Source: Dyella_D sp052115385
Lineage (GTDB): Bacteria > Pseudomonadota > Gammaproteobacteria > Xanthomonadales > Rhodanobacteraceae
Assembly: GCF_052115385.1 (NCBI RefSeq)
Contig: NZ_JBFRGP010000002.1
Coordinates: 1-64,000 of the forward strand
Reading direction: 5' to 3'
DNA: 64,000 bases
Shown: one piece after another, positions 46,701 to 54,413 of the stretch
How the letters are laid out: the number at the start of each line of letters is the position of its first letter
Numbering within the stretch: the first letter of the stretch is position 1
Notes under the pieces: model-generated
The model's input: only the letters and a program-made list of their open reading frames with translations
Told to the model about the DNA's origin: nothing
The model's database searches: none
Program-made: the position numbers and the translations under genes

Positions 46701-47064
46701 CCAGGCTGATGTAGGTGGTGAGGGCGGCACCCTTGTTGCCACGCTCCTCCTTCTCGACCTGGACGACCACTTCGTGGCCTTCCTTGATCAGGTCGCGAAT
46801 ATTCGCCTTGTTCGGATCCAGCCCCGGGGTGAAATATTCCCGGGCGATTTCCTTCAGCGGCAGGAAGCCATGGCGCTCGGCACCGTATTCGACAAAGCAG
46901 GCTTCCAGGGAGGGTTCGACGCGAGTGATGCGGCCCTTGTAGATGTTGGCCTTTTTCTGTTCGCGGGAGGGGATTTCGATGTCGAGGTCGTACAGGGTCT
47001 GGCCATCGACAATGGCCACACGCAACTCTTCACGCTGAGTCGCGTTGATCAACATACGTTTCAT
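43741..47064 (-). CDS. rne: Ribonuclease E
   Basis: This encodes 1107 residues (1061 in E. coli). The N-terminal catalytic half has an S1 domain (about 35-120, KANIYKGRITRVEPSLEACF), the RNase H-like and 5' sensor parts, and the DNase I-like domain with metal-binding Asp in AVDINSSKATKG and IDFIDMDSP, then the zinc link CPRCEGHGH. The C-terminal half from about 520 is disordered: Arg/Gln-rich RNA-binding stretches, then a Pro/Ala/Glu-rich tail. It initiates mRNA decay and processes rRNA and tRNA, and scaffolds the degradosome at the inner membrane. It is divergent from rluC, as in E. coli. Confidence 0.96.
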   Translation of the reverse strand: MKRMLINATQREELRVAIVDGQTLYDLDIEIPSREQKKANIYKGRITRVEPSLEACFVEYGAERHGFLPLKEIAREYFTPGLDPNKANIRDLIKEGHEVVVQVEKEERGNKGAALTTYISLAGRYMVLMPNNPKAGGVSRRIEGEDRQALKEALEHLTVPDDVGLIVRTAGMGRDAEELQWDLDYLLQLWKAISAAANAQKAPFLIYQESKLFIRALRDYLRNDIGEILIDEEALFNDAREFMQQVMPNALRKLKLYRDDTPLFSRYQIETQIESAFDRQVRLPSGGSIVIDQTEALTAVDINSSKATKGSDIEETAFNTNCEAAVEIARQLRIRDAGGLIVIDFIDMDSPKHQREVEERLKDALKLDRARVQVGRISRFGLLEMSRQRLRPSLGEATQIVCPRCEGHGHIRSVESLALSTLRLIEEHAMKDNTGQVLVQAPPAVANFMLNEKRAGVVEVELRNKVHVVIVADDQLETPHIEIQRIREADMGEHSKPSYERRTVVEAAPIPKMGQALGSGEQPAVSGIVPASPAPVREETAPAPVAAAPARPAPRPAAAPTPSGGMISRFLGWFRPAPAPAPAPEAKREAASANAGARNQRRDERGRDERGRGQSQNRQQQPQQRREQQQPKQQGQAQQPQQGKGNRQRGNEQQPRQPQGQAKPEQQARQEQARQEQQPRQQQPKAAEAQAGERKQQPRQEQQAKPAQPQATPVQEPRQPRQPAQQPLVAAEPTMPPQPAPQAQRPVAAPADEAAQDAALAAKPVTDAVAPDGVDPAADAEAEGNQPRRRRGRRGGRRRRRHEDAGQAGSSEAQLDNEFDLDDEDREEDGIEPSAKPEARRVPAAVASTAAAAAVIATESVESAAAGHGSAPHAELDVPVVETPAPAPASFNLPALPPLPLKSDEPEAAAELPAEPVLAHVPVAATPAVADVSAPFAAVVENEFRAPVTVTESAPVFVAETVVAEPVTVTPAAEPAPVESAHVEPTPVAPVHVAPVQHIEPTHIEPTPVEPVVETPRTEPQVHAEEVVETRHEAVVADEPAPAEEAPQPEAPAATPVAQLPKQGDLLGHAASTTEPTPAPATHATDDSVEPDAAAAEEKKDHHASNG

Positions 47065-47411
47065 TGTAATTTTCCTTGGCTTGCCGCGCGTCGCGTGCCG
47101 CGGTGGCGCCTTCTGGGCGGCCTGCCGGGGATCGCGCCGCAGCGGGGAAGCGGCAAAAAGACGGCGCCGTTACCGGCTCCGGGATATTCGTGGCATCACG
47201 CCAACCGCACCGGTTTGTTAAGAAATGTCTCTTAACAATCGGACAAACGGCAACCCGAACCGTTACGATGAAAGGGAGCAGCGACCGGCTGCTGGGTGAG
47301 CGGCCGGCGCTATCCTCGCCGGCGTCACGGGCGGGCGTCCCGGCCCGGACCGGTTTCGGCGGGCTAGGACCTAGCGCCGGCCGAGTATCCTATCTAGTCA
47401 GGTTTTTTTCA
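47065..47411. promoter_or_regulatory. Divergent rne/rluC control region with an inverted repeat
   Basis: In E. coli the long rne leader mediates autoregulation; the 347-bp spacing here is compatible with that. A perfect 9-bp inverted repeat TTGTTAAGA/TCTTAACAA (47215-47223 and 47230-47238) lies in the middle and is AT-rich in a GC-rich setting, so it may be a promoter-associated operator. Confidence 0.5.
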
Positions 47412-48413
47412 ATGCAGACGGCAACTTCCCACGACGCACCTCACGGAGTGCGTCAAGTCGAGATCGGCCCGGAAAGGGACGGCCAGCGGATCGACAACGC
47501 GCTGACCACCCTGCTCAAGGGCGTCCCGAAAAGCATGATCTACCGTCTGCTGCGCACCGGCCAGGTGCGTGTGAACGGCAAGCGCGCCAAGCCGGAAACC
47601 CGTCTCGCCGCCGGCGATATCCTGCGTATTCCGCCGGTGCGGATGGCCGCGGAGAAGACCGGCGAGCCGCCGCCCTCGGCCGCCTTGATGGGTGCGGTCG
47701 CCGAGGCTGTCATCTTCGAGGACAAGCACTTCCTGGTGATCGACAAGCCCGCTGGCATCGCCAGCCATGGCGGCAGCGGGGTCAGCCACGGAGCGATCGA
47801 ACTGCTGCGCGCGGCCCGGCCGAACGAGCACCTGGAGCTGGTCCACCGCCTGGATCGCGACACCAGCGGCGTGCTGGTATTCGCCCGCACCCGTGCCGGC
47901 CTGACCGGCCTGCAGGCGCTGATCCGCGCCGGCGAGGTGACCAAGCAGTACCTCTGCCTGATGGTCGGGCACCCGAACAAGGCCAAGTTCGACGTCAACG
48001 CGCCGTTGCAGAAATCGGTGCTCCAGGGCGGAGAACGGATGGTAAGAGTGTCCGATAACGGCAAGCCCTCGCTCACTTTTTTCCGTGAGATGGAGCAGTA
48101 CCGCGGGGCCCGCCTGATGCAGGCCACCTTGGGCACCGGCCGCACGCACCAGATCCGCGTCCATGCCGCGCATGTCGGCCACCCGCTGGCCGGCGATCCC
48201 AAGTACGGCGACAAGGAAGCCAATAAGCGCTTCCGCGAGATGGGCCTGCAGCGGCTGTTCCTGCATGCCGCGCATATGAGCTTCGAGCTGGACGGGCGCG
48301 CCTACGGTTTCTCGGCGCCGTTGTCCGAGGACTTGAAGGATTTCCTGGATGTGCTTGCCGTCAAAGGCAAAAATCCCGAGGGCTACCGGCCTAGAGGAAA
48401 AAACGCGCACTGA
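47412..48413 (+). CDS. rluC: 23S rRNA pseudouridine synthase RluC
   Basis: This encodes 333 residues. An S4 domain (about 20-80, QRIDNALTTLLKGVPKSMIY) precedes the RluA-type catalytic domain with the active-site Asp in LVHRLDRDTSGVLVFART and GRTHQIRVHAAHVGHPL. It modifies 23S rRNA positions 955, 2504 and 2580 (E. coli numbering). ATG 47412 is chosen because the long upstream extension crosses the rne leader and has no family match. Its end overlaps the convergent membrane-protein gene by 23 bp. Confidence 0.93.
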   Translation: MQTATSHDAPHGVRQVEIGPERDGQRIDNALTTLLKGVPKSMIYRLLRTGQVRVNGKRAKPETRLAAGDILRIPPVRMAAEKTGEPPPSAALMGAVAEAVIFEDKHFLVIDKPAGIASHGGSGVSHGAIELLRAARPNEHLELVHRLDRDTSGVLVFARTRAGLTGLQALIRAGEVTKQYLCLMVGHPNKAKFDVNAPLQKSVLQGGERMVRVSDNGKPSLTFFREMEQYRGARLMQATLGTGRTHQIRVHAAHVGHPLAGDPKYGDKEANKRFREMGLQRLFLHAAHMSFELDGRAYGFSAPLSEDLKDFLDVLAVKGKNPEGYRPRGKNAH

Positions 48414-49896
48414 CTTCCAGCGAGCGCAGCACCCCGCCGGTCAGGCTGCTTTCCACCAGCAGCGCGCAGCCGGCATGGGCCAGCGCGATCGGCAGCAGGC
48501 GGCGGGAACGCAGGAAGCACCAGGCCCACCACAGCTCGGCCAGGAAACACAGCTGCATCAGCGCCGCATTCGGCGTGTGCAGCAGGGCGAACAGGGCGGC
48601 GGCGCCGAGGATCGGCAAGGCCGTTCCAGCCGGCCAGCGTTCCAGCCGGCGCAGCACCACCGCCAGCATCAGCCACTGCTGCAGGCCGGCCCAGGCGACA
48701 TATAAGAAAGCATGACGCCACTCCGGGGCGGCAAAGCCATGGCCGAACACGGCGGCCAGGATCAAGGCCAGCGGAAGCAGCGCGAACGGCATCAGCCAGT
48801 CCGCCGTCTTGCCTCCGGCCCAGTGCCATTCCGCCGGACGCCGCTGCATTTCCCGCCAGCCCGCCCAGGCAAGCGCCCCGACAAAGGCAGTTACCGCGGG
48901 CGGCGAGGCGTGCAGGCCCCATTGCAAGCCGGCGATCAGCCAGAGCGGGCCGGCGGCTACCGCCACTACGTCCCACGTCGGATGAGTTTTGCGCCGCGCG
49001 CTGTACAGCAGAAGCAGCAGATAGACCGCACAGATCAGCCAGCCCAGCCAGGCCGGTGCCGCTTCGTGTGCAGCGGCCACCGGTACGGCGCCGGCCGGAA
49101 CGATGAGGGCGGCAGGCCACAGCCCGCGCAGCCGATCGCGCAATGCCAGCCAGCTTTCGACCGAGCCCTCGCGCGGCAGCCAGACCAGCGGCACGGCCGG
49201 TATGCTGGGGGCGACGGTCAGCTGTTCGAGCAGGTCGATCTCCCTTCCCGCCGACAGATCGACAGTAGGAGTGGGGCCGGGCAAGCGCACCGGCGGGTCG
49301 GCAACCAGCGCCGCTTCGCGCAGTTCGAGCGTCTGGCCGGCCGGCAGCCGGGGGCGCAGGCGGAACAGATAGGCCACGGTCGCGGGCAGCGCGCATGGCG
49401 AACCGTCGCCGTGCCGCCAATCGAGCTTGCGCAAATCCAGCACCAGGCTGGTGGCGTCGCCGACGGGAATCGCCCCGGTCTCCGCCATGCAGGAAGGCTC
49501 CTGCGCATGCGGCTGCACGACCAGGGAAAGCGCCCCCGGCGTGCTGCTGCGCATGGAAAGTCGCAGCAACGGCCAATGCGCCAGATCGATCGGCTGCAGC
49601 ACCGGCAGGCCCAGCTCGAACGCCTGCCCATCGCGGCTGCTCAGTTTCAGACCCATCCGATCAGCCTGGACTGTGGCGTTCCCGAACGGCCGCCCGGCCA
49701 CCAGATCGCGCGGCTGCAGCAAACGCCACCGCCACAGCGGCTCGCCGGCCTGCAGCGTGTGCTGCTCGCCTTCCGCCTCATGGCGCAGATGGCTTTCCAG
49801 CATCCATCCGGCCAGCGCGCGCAAGCCCAGCAGCAACAACGCCGCCGCCAGCACGAAGCCGGCGGTGCGAAGCACGGCGGGCAGGCGCGCGCCCAA
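48391..49896 (-). CDS. Membrane protein with CPBP-protease-like C-terminal half, degenerate motif
   Basis: This encodes about 501 residues. The start is uncertain: TTG 49896 directly follows the phhB stop, GTG 49875 is an alternative, and an upstream ATG would overlap phhB by 94 bp. One membrane helix near the N-terminus anchors a soluble beta-rich region (about 40-290); then seven or so hydrophobic helices follow. The last part resembles CPBP/Abi intramembrane proteases, with FALLHTPN and LPIALAHAG supplying conserved His residues. Where the family has the EExxR motif, this protein has GLQQWLML, so proteolytic activity is doubtful. It may be a structural or regulatory derivative. Confidence 0.6.
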   Translation of the reverse strand: MGARLPAVLRTAGFVLAAALLLLGLRALAGWMLESHLRHEAEGEQHTLQAGEPLWRWRLLQPRDLVAGRPFGNATVQADRMGLKLSSRDGQAFELGLPVLQPIDLAHWPLLRLSMRSSTPGALSLVVQPHAQEPSCMAETGAIPVGDATSLVLDLRKLDWRHGDGSPCALPATVAYLFRLRPRLPAGQTLELREAALVADPPVRLPGPTPTVDLSAGREIDLLEQLTVAPSIPAVPLVWLPREGSVESWLALRDRLRGLWPAALIVPAGAVPVAAAHEAAPAWLGWLICAVYLLLLLYSARRKTHPTWDVVAVAAGPLWLIAGLQWGLHASPPAVTAFVGALAWAGWREMQRRPAEWHWAGGKTADWLMPFALLPLALILAAVFGHGFAAPEWRHAFLYVAWAGLQQWLMLAVVLRRLERWPAGTALPILGAAALFALLHTPNAALMQLCFLAELWWAWCFLRSRRLLPIALAHAGCALLVESSLTGGVLRSLEVSARFFL

Positions 49897-49898
49897 GT

Positions 49899-50240
49899 TC
49901 AGCGCGCCAGCAAGGCCTCGACGCGCGCGGCGCAGATAAAGTCGTTGAGCGAAAGCCCGCCCACGTCGTGGGTCGACCACAGCACCTGGCAATGGCCGTA
50001 GCCGGCTTCGAGGTCCGGATGATGGTCTTCCTGGTTCGCCATGAAGCCGACGGCATTGATAAAGCCGAGCGTGCGGTGGAAATCGGCGAACTTGAAGTCC
50101 TTGACGATGGCCTTGCCCTCGGCCGCCAGCTTCCAGCCGGGCAGGCTGGCCAGCATGGCCTCGGTCTGCGCGCCGTCCAGCGCATGTTCCTGGCCCTTGC
50201 GCGGGGTGCAGTGCTGGCTGGCGAGGTCGGCGTAGCTCAT
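49899..50240 (-). CDS. phhB: 4a-hydroxytetrahydrobiopterin (pterin-4a-carbinolamine) dehydratase
   Basis: This encodes 113 residues. The family motif EDHHPDLEAGYGHCQVLWSTHDVGGLSLND is present in pieces: the HHPD dyad is catalytic, and W(S/T)THDVGGL is conserved. It recycles the pterin cofactor after phenylalanine hydroxylation; no phhA is in the window, so a molybdopterin or other pterin role is possible. It is divergent from nfuA with 150 bp between starts. Confidence 0.93.
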   Translation of the reverse strand: MSYADLASQHCTPRKGQEHALDGAQTEAMLASLPGWKLAAEGKAIVKDFKFADFHRTLGFINAVGFMANQEDHHPDLEAGYGHCQVLWSTHDVGGLSLNDFICAARVEALLAR

Positions 50241-50390
50241 GGTCGGGACTCCGGAAGATTCAAAACGCGAAGCGTCGAAGTTGCGTGGCGAAAAGTCAAA
50301 ACCATGCAGTCCGCGCGAAAGAGGACTAAAATGGTGCTGTTTCCCGGCAAGGCTCCCCCGTCCGAGCCGGACCGTTTCCCCGGAGCAGGC

Positions 50391-50999
50391 ATGATCGATA
50401 TTTCCGAACGCGCGCAGCAGCATTTCCTGCGCCTTCTTTCGCAGCAGGGCATCGAAGGGCTCAGCATCCGCCTGCGCGTCACCGCGCCGGGCACGCCAGC
50501 GGCCAATTGCGAGCTGGAGTTCTGCGAGCCGGACGAACTGACCGGCAACGAATGGACCCTCGAGTGCGACGGCTTCCTGTTCCAGATCGAGGGCGACAGC
50601 GCGCCCTGGCTGGACGGCGCCAGCATCGACTACGAATCCAACGCCACCGGCGGCCAGCTCAATATCCGCGCGCCGCGCATCAAGGGCGACATGCCCGGGA
50701 TAGAGGCCAGCCTGGTGGAGCGCGTGCGCTACGTGCTCGACGCCGAGGTCAACCCGCGCATCGCCGCGCACGGCGGCCGCATCAGCCTGCTCGAAGTGAG
50801 TGCGGAAGGCGTGGTGGTGCTGCAGTTCGGCGGCGGCTGCCACGGTTGCGGCATGGTCGACGTCACGCTCAAGCAAGGCGTGGAGAAGACGCTGCGCGAG
50901 CGCGTGCCGGAGATCACCGAAGTGCGCGATGCCACCGACCATGCGGGTGGCAGCAATCCGTATTACAGCAAGCACGAAGGGCAGTCGGCGCTGGGTTGA
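50391..50999 (+). CDS. nfuA: Fe/S biogenesis protein NfuA
   Basis: This encodes 202 residues (191 in E. coli). An N-terminal degenerate A-type domain (MIDISERAQQHFLRLL, TAPGTPAANCELEFC) is fused to a C-terminal NFU domain with the cluster-binding CXXC in FGGGCHGCGMVDVTLKQGVE. It carries [4Fe-4S] clusters to targets such as aconitase under stress. ATG 50391 fits the family start. A terminator follows. Confidence 0.95.
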   Translation: MIDISERAQQHFLRLLSQQGIEGLSIRLRVTAPGTPAANCELEFCEPDELTGNEWTLECDGFLFQIEGDSAPWLDGASIDYESNATGGQLNIRAPRIKGDMPGIEASLVERVRYVLDAEVNPRIAAHGGRISLLEVSAEGVVVLQFGGGCHGCGMVDVTLKQGVEKTLRERVPEITEVRDATDHAGGSNPYYSKHEGQSALG

Positions 51000-51027
51000 T
51001 GCCCCCGCCGGCGACAGGAAGCACCAG

Positions 51028-51058
51028 CAAAAAGGCCCGCGCGAGCGGGCCTTTTTTT
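51028..51058 (+). terminator. Intrinsic terminator after nfuA
   Basis: AAAAAGGCCCGC and GCGGGCCTTTTTTT form a stem with a short loop; the A-run also allows use by the convergent cytochrome operon. Confidence 0.85.
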
Positions 51059-51074
51059 GCGGCAAGCAAAGCGC

Positions 51075-51428
51075 TTACTTATCGCCCTGGATATGCCCTT
51101 CCAGCGTGCTCAGCTTGCTCGGCTGCGCGGAGAAGTACGCCGCCACATCCTCGATGTCCTGCTCGGACAGCGTGGCGACGAAGCCCTTCATGATCGCGTT
51201 GTTGCGGCCGCCGCTCTTGTACTCGTGCAGGGCGCGCTGGATGTAGATGTTGTACTGGCCGGCCAGCCGCGGGTATTGCGGGTCGACCGAGTTGCCGTCG
51301 GCGCCATGGCAGGCGAAGCAGGCAGCGGCCTTCTGCTTGCCGGCCTCGGTGTTGCCGGCGGCGGAGGCCTGAAGGGAAGCGAACGCCAGGACGGCGCCGA
51401 ACGAAAGCAGGGTGAGCGCACGATTCAT
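51075..51428 (-). CDS. Class I monohaem cytochrome c (second gene of pair)
   Basis: This encodes 117 residues. A signal peptide of about 23 residues (LTLLSFGAVLAFASLQASA) precedes the haem motif ACFACHG (CXXCH), a PRLAGQYNIYIQRALHEY segment and a distal Met in AIMKGF. This pattern is typical of c553/c4-type periplasmic electron carriers. It follows another cytochrome gene by 25 bp on the same strand; the two could act together with a terminal oxidase or other redox enzyme, none of which is adjacent. Confidence 0.88.
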   Translation of the reverse strand: MNRALTLLSFGAVLAFASLQASAAGNTEAGKQKAAACFACHGADGNSVDPQYPRLAGQYNIYIQRALHEYKSGGRNNAIMKGFVATLSEQDIEDVAAYFSAQPSKLSTLEGHIQGDK

Positions 51429-51453
51429 CGGAATCCTCGGATCCTTGGGCTAC

Positions 51454-51780
51454 TTACTTGGCGAGGCTGGACAGGTAGGCGGCGATGTCCTCGATGTCCT
51501 TGTCGGACAGGCTCTGCGCCTGGGCACCCATGGTCGGATGGCTGCGGTCGCCCGCCTTGTAGCCGTGCAGGGCATTGACGATGTACTGCGCGTTCTGCCC
51601 GGCGATCTTCGGCACGGGATAGCGCGGATAAGCGTTTTCGTAACCCTCGACGCCGTGGCAGCCGTTGCAGGTGTAGATCAGTTTGCGGCCGGCGGCCTTG
51701 TCGCCTTCGGCATGCGCGTTGCCAGTGACGAGTAGAGCGGCAGCGACGGTCAGGCCGAGCAATTGCAGTCGAGTCATCAT
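51454..51780 (-). CDS. Class I monohaem cytochrome c (first gene of pair)
   Basis: This encodes 108 residues. A signal peptide LQLLGLTVAAALLVTGNAHA is followed by the haem-binding TCNGCHG and a candidate Met ligand in HPTMGAQAQ. It shows the same KIAGQNAQYIVNALHGYKAG core as its neighbour, so the pair probably arose by duplication. Two ATG codons (51780 and 51777) are possible starts. It is divergent from the GH18 gene, with 132 bp between starts. Confidence 0.88.
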   Translation of the reverse strand: MMTRLQLLGLTVAAALLVTGNAHAEGDKAAGRKLIYTCNGCHGVEGYENAYPRYPVPKIAGQNAQYIVNALHGYKAGDRSHPTMGAQAQSLSDKDIEDIAAYLSSLAK

Positions 51781-51912
51781 TATTCCCACGATTCCGGCGG
51801 GTACATGGCGTTAAAGTCCCGGAAGTATAGTCGGTGGGTCCGAGCAGGGACAATAACGTCGATGAGACCGCTGCACGGTCTTGCCAAAGACACTTGAAGA
51901 TAAGGAGAGGGC

Positions 51913-53088
51913 ATGGTGGGGAATGCGTCGAACGGCCGCCTGGCGGCTTGCCGGTGGTTGCTGGGCCTGGTCGCCGTGCTGTCGGCCGGGGCCGCGGTGG
52001 CGAAAGAAGCGCCAGCCGCGTATCGCATCGTCGGTTATGTGGCCGACGCCGATCCGCTGCCCGCGATCGATCCGGCCAAGGTCGATGTCCTCAACTACGC
52101 CTTCGGCACGCTCGACGAGCAGGGCCATATCGTGCTGCGCAGTCCGCATGCCACGGCCTCGCTGGCCAGCCTGGTCGGCCTGCGCCAGCACCATCCGCGC
52201 TTGCGCATCGTGCTTTCGGTGGGCGGCTGGAGCGCGGGGCATTTCTCCGAGGCTGCGCTGACCGAGGCCTCGCGCCGCCGCTTCGCCGACGATGCGGCCA
52301 CGCTGATCGAGCAGCACGACCTCGATGGCCTGGACGTCGACTGGGAATACCCCACGCTGCCCGGCGGCAACATCAGCCACCGCCCCGAGGACCGCCGCAA
52401 CTTCAGTCTGCTGCTGGAAGCGGTGCGCGCGCGCCTGGACGCGCTGGGCAAGCAGCACAAGGGCCGGCATTACCTGCTGACCATCGCTTCGGCCGACAAC
52501 GAATTCGTCGCCGGCATCGAACTGGCCCGCGTGGCGCGCTCGCTGGACTGGTTCAACCTGATGTCCTACGACTTCCACAACAGCCTGACGCCGAGCACCG
52601 GCCATCACGCGGGCCTGCATCCGTCGAAGTTCGATCCGCCCGGCGACCGCGCCGCGGACAAGGCGGTGCGCCAGTACCTCGATGCCGGCGTGCCGGCTTC
52701 CAAGCTGGTGCTCGGCGTGCCCTTCTACGGCCGCGCTTTCACCGACGTCGCGCCGGAGCACAACGGCCTGCAGCAGAAGTACGGCAAGTTCTTCGGCGCG
52801 CCGTCGTGGCGCGAGCTGGTCGCCGACTACATCGCCAAGAACGGCACCAGCGAGAACAGCATCGGCAAGAACGGCTACGTGCGCTACTGGGACGAGCAGG
52901 CCCAGGTGCCGTATCTGTGGAATGCGCAGACGCGCACCTTCGTCAGCTACGAAGACCCGCAGTCGCTGCGCCTGAAGACCGACTTCATCAAGTCGCAGCA
53001 CCTCGGCGGCGCGATGTACTGGGAGCAGAGCCTGGACAAGGACAGCGAACTGCTCGACGTGCTGGCCAAGGGCCTGCACCAGCCCTGA
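51913..53088 (+). CDS. Glycoside hydrolase family 18 (chitinase-like), secreted
   Basis: This encodes 391 residues. A signal peptide (about 1-30, CRWLLGLVAVLSAGAAVA) precedes a single GH18 barrel: NYAFGTLD, LSVGGWSAGHF, the catalytic DGLDVDWEYP (138-147, acid E145), FNLMSYDFHNS and the closing GGAMYWEQSLD. Enzymes of this family cleave chitin or chito-oligosaccharides by substrate-assisted catalysis; some act on peptidoglycan-like glycans. No chitin-binding module is present. AAGGAGAGG precedes the ATG. Confidence 0.9.
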   Translation: MVGNASNGRLAACRWLLGLVAVLSAGAAVAKEAPAAYRIVGYVADADPLPAIDPAKVDVLNYAFGTLDEQGHIVLRSPHATASLASLVGLRQHHPRLRIVLSVGGWSAGHFSEAALTEASRRRFADDAATLIEQHDLDGLDVDWEYPTLPGGNISHRPEDRRNFSLLLEAVRARLDALGKQHKGRHYLLTIASADNEFVAGIELARVARSLDWFNLMSYDFHNSLTPSTGHHAGLHPSKFDPPGDRAADKAVRQYLDAGVPASKLVLGVPFYGRAFTDVAPEHNGLQQKYGKFFGAPSWRELVADYIAKNGTSENSIGKNGYVRYWDEQAQVPYLWNAQTRTFVSYEDPQSLRLKTDFIKSQHLGGAMYWEQSLDKDSELLDVLAKGLHQP

Positions 53089-53102
53089 GCTTCAGACAAG
53101 CT

Positions 53103-54341
53103 CTATCCGAGCAGGCTCTTGAAGATATGGATGCCGGCGGTGTATTCGCCGGCGATCGTGCCCACGCAGACCAGCAGGAAGTTGAGCAGGGTGCGTGCCA
53201 CGCGGTTCTTCCACCAGCCGGTCCAGTGGCCGATATCGTCGCGCAGGGTTTCGAAGTCGGCCACGCGCGGCTTGCGCACCCAGGCTTCGGCCATGGCGCT
53301 GATCGCGCCGGAGGGCACGCCGGGGCGGAACGGCTTGATCGGTCCGGCCACCGCCGCGGCGAGCACGCTCAGCGGATGGCCGCCGGCGATGATCGCGCCC
53401 AGCGCGGAAAAGCCGGCGGTGTACATCACCCAGTCGCGCAGCGCCTGCGCGCCCAGCGCGGAGTTGCGCTGGAAGGCGATCGCAATGGCGACGAACACCA
53501 GCAGCACCAGGCCGATGGCGATCCATTTCGGCCAGCTCGATTTCACCGGCAGCGTGGCCAGCTCGGCCGCCTGCGCCGCCGCATCGCCTTGCTGGGTGCG
53601 CAATAGTTCGCACAGGCCCTTGAGGTGGCCCGCGCCGATCACCACCAGCACGCGCCGCGGCTCGCCGCCGTAGCCGGCCAGTCCCGCTTCCTCGCGCAGG
53701 CGCGCGGCCATGTAGGCGTCGCGCTCGGCGATCAGGCTGCGGTAGAGCGGCTCGGACTGGTTGGCGAATTCGCTGAAGGCGCTTTCCAGCATGTCGCCTT
53801 CCTTGAGCTTTTCGATTTCCTTTTCCTCGATCGCCTCGCGCTCGAACACGCTGGCGAGCAGGCCACCCATCAGGCCGAAGCGTTGCCAGAAACCGACGCT
53901 GCGCCAGGCGCGCTTGAGCGTGGTGCCGACTTCGCGGTCGACCAGCCACACCGGCACGCCGCGCTGCTCGGCGCCGTCCATCGCGGCCTTCATTTCGGCG
54001 CCGGGCTCGATGCCGAACTGATCGGCCAGGCGCTTCTGGAAGCTGGACAGCACCAGGCTGGCGGCGACCATGCCGGCCTTGCCCTGGCGGATCACCTGGA
54101 ACAGATCCATCTTCTTCAGCGCGTCGGGATCGCGCATGCCCTGCGCGCGGCTGGGGCACAGCTCCACCGCCACCGCGTCGAAGCTTTCGCGCGCCAGCAG
54201 CTCGCGCACCGCTTCGACGCTGGCGCGCGAGACGTGCGCCGTGCCCAGCACCACGTATTCGACACCGTCGCGCAACACGCGCTCGATCGGCTGGCCTTCG
54301 AGGGCGGCGGGCAGGGTGGTGTCGGTGGCGTCCTGGCTCAT
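53103..54341 (-). CDS. TraB/PrgY-family membrane protein
   Basis: This encodes 412 residues. The N-terminal TraB domain (about 20-260) has VVLGTAHVSRASVEAV, VAVELCPSR, VWLVDREVGTTLKRAW and VIGAGHLKGL, whose conserved Glu, His and Arg residues are shared with TIKI-like putative metalloproteases. Four or so membrane helices follow from about 275 to 410. Family members include the enterococcal pheromone inhibitor PrgY/TraB; the function in gammaproteobacteria is not known. ATG 54341 chosen. It lies 72 bp downstream of aguB. Confidence 0.82.
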   Translation of the reverse strand: MSQDATDTTLPAALEGQPIERVLRDGVEYVVLGTAHVSRASVEAVRELLARESFDAVAVELCPSRAQGMRDPDALKKMDLFQVIRQGKAGMVAASLVLSSFQKRLADQFGIEPGAEMKAAMDGAEQRGVPVWLVDREVGTTLKRAWRSVGFWQRFGLMGGLLASVFEREAIEEKEIEKLKEGDMLESAFSEFANQSEPLYRSLIAERDAYMAARLREEAGLAGYGGEPRRVLVVIGAGHLKGLCELLRTQQGDAAAQAAELATLPVKSSWPKWIAIGLVLLVFVAIAIAFQRNSALGAQALRDWVMYTAGFSALGAIIAGGHPLSVLAAAVAGPIKPFRPGVPSGAISAMAEAWVRKPRVADFETLRDDIGHWTGWWKNRVARTLLNFLLVCVGTIAGEYTAGIHIFKSLLG

Positions 54342-54413
54342 GCGTCGTATCGGTGAAGAGGGGAAGTCAGTGCATGGGGTCGGCGGCTGCGCGGCGCAAG
54401 CCATGCGGCCGCC

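Noticed and set aside
43756..47235. 1159-codon open frame opposite rne
   Set aside because: Antisense shadow of RNase E; Arg/Gly/Leu-rich repetitive composition reflects the Pro/Gln/Glu-rich codons of the rne tail.
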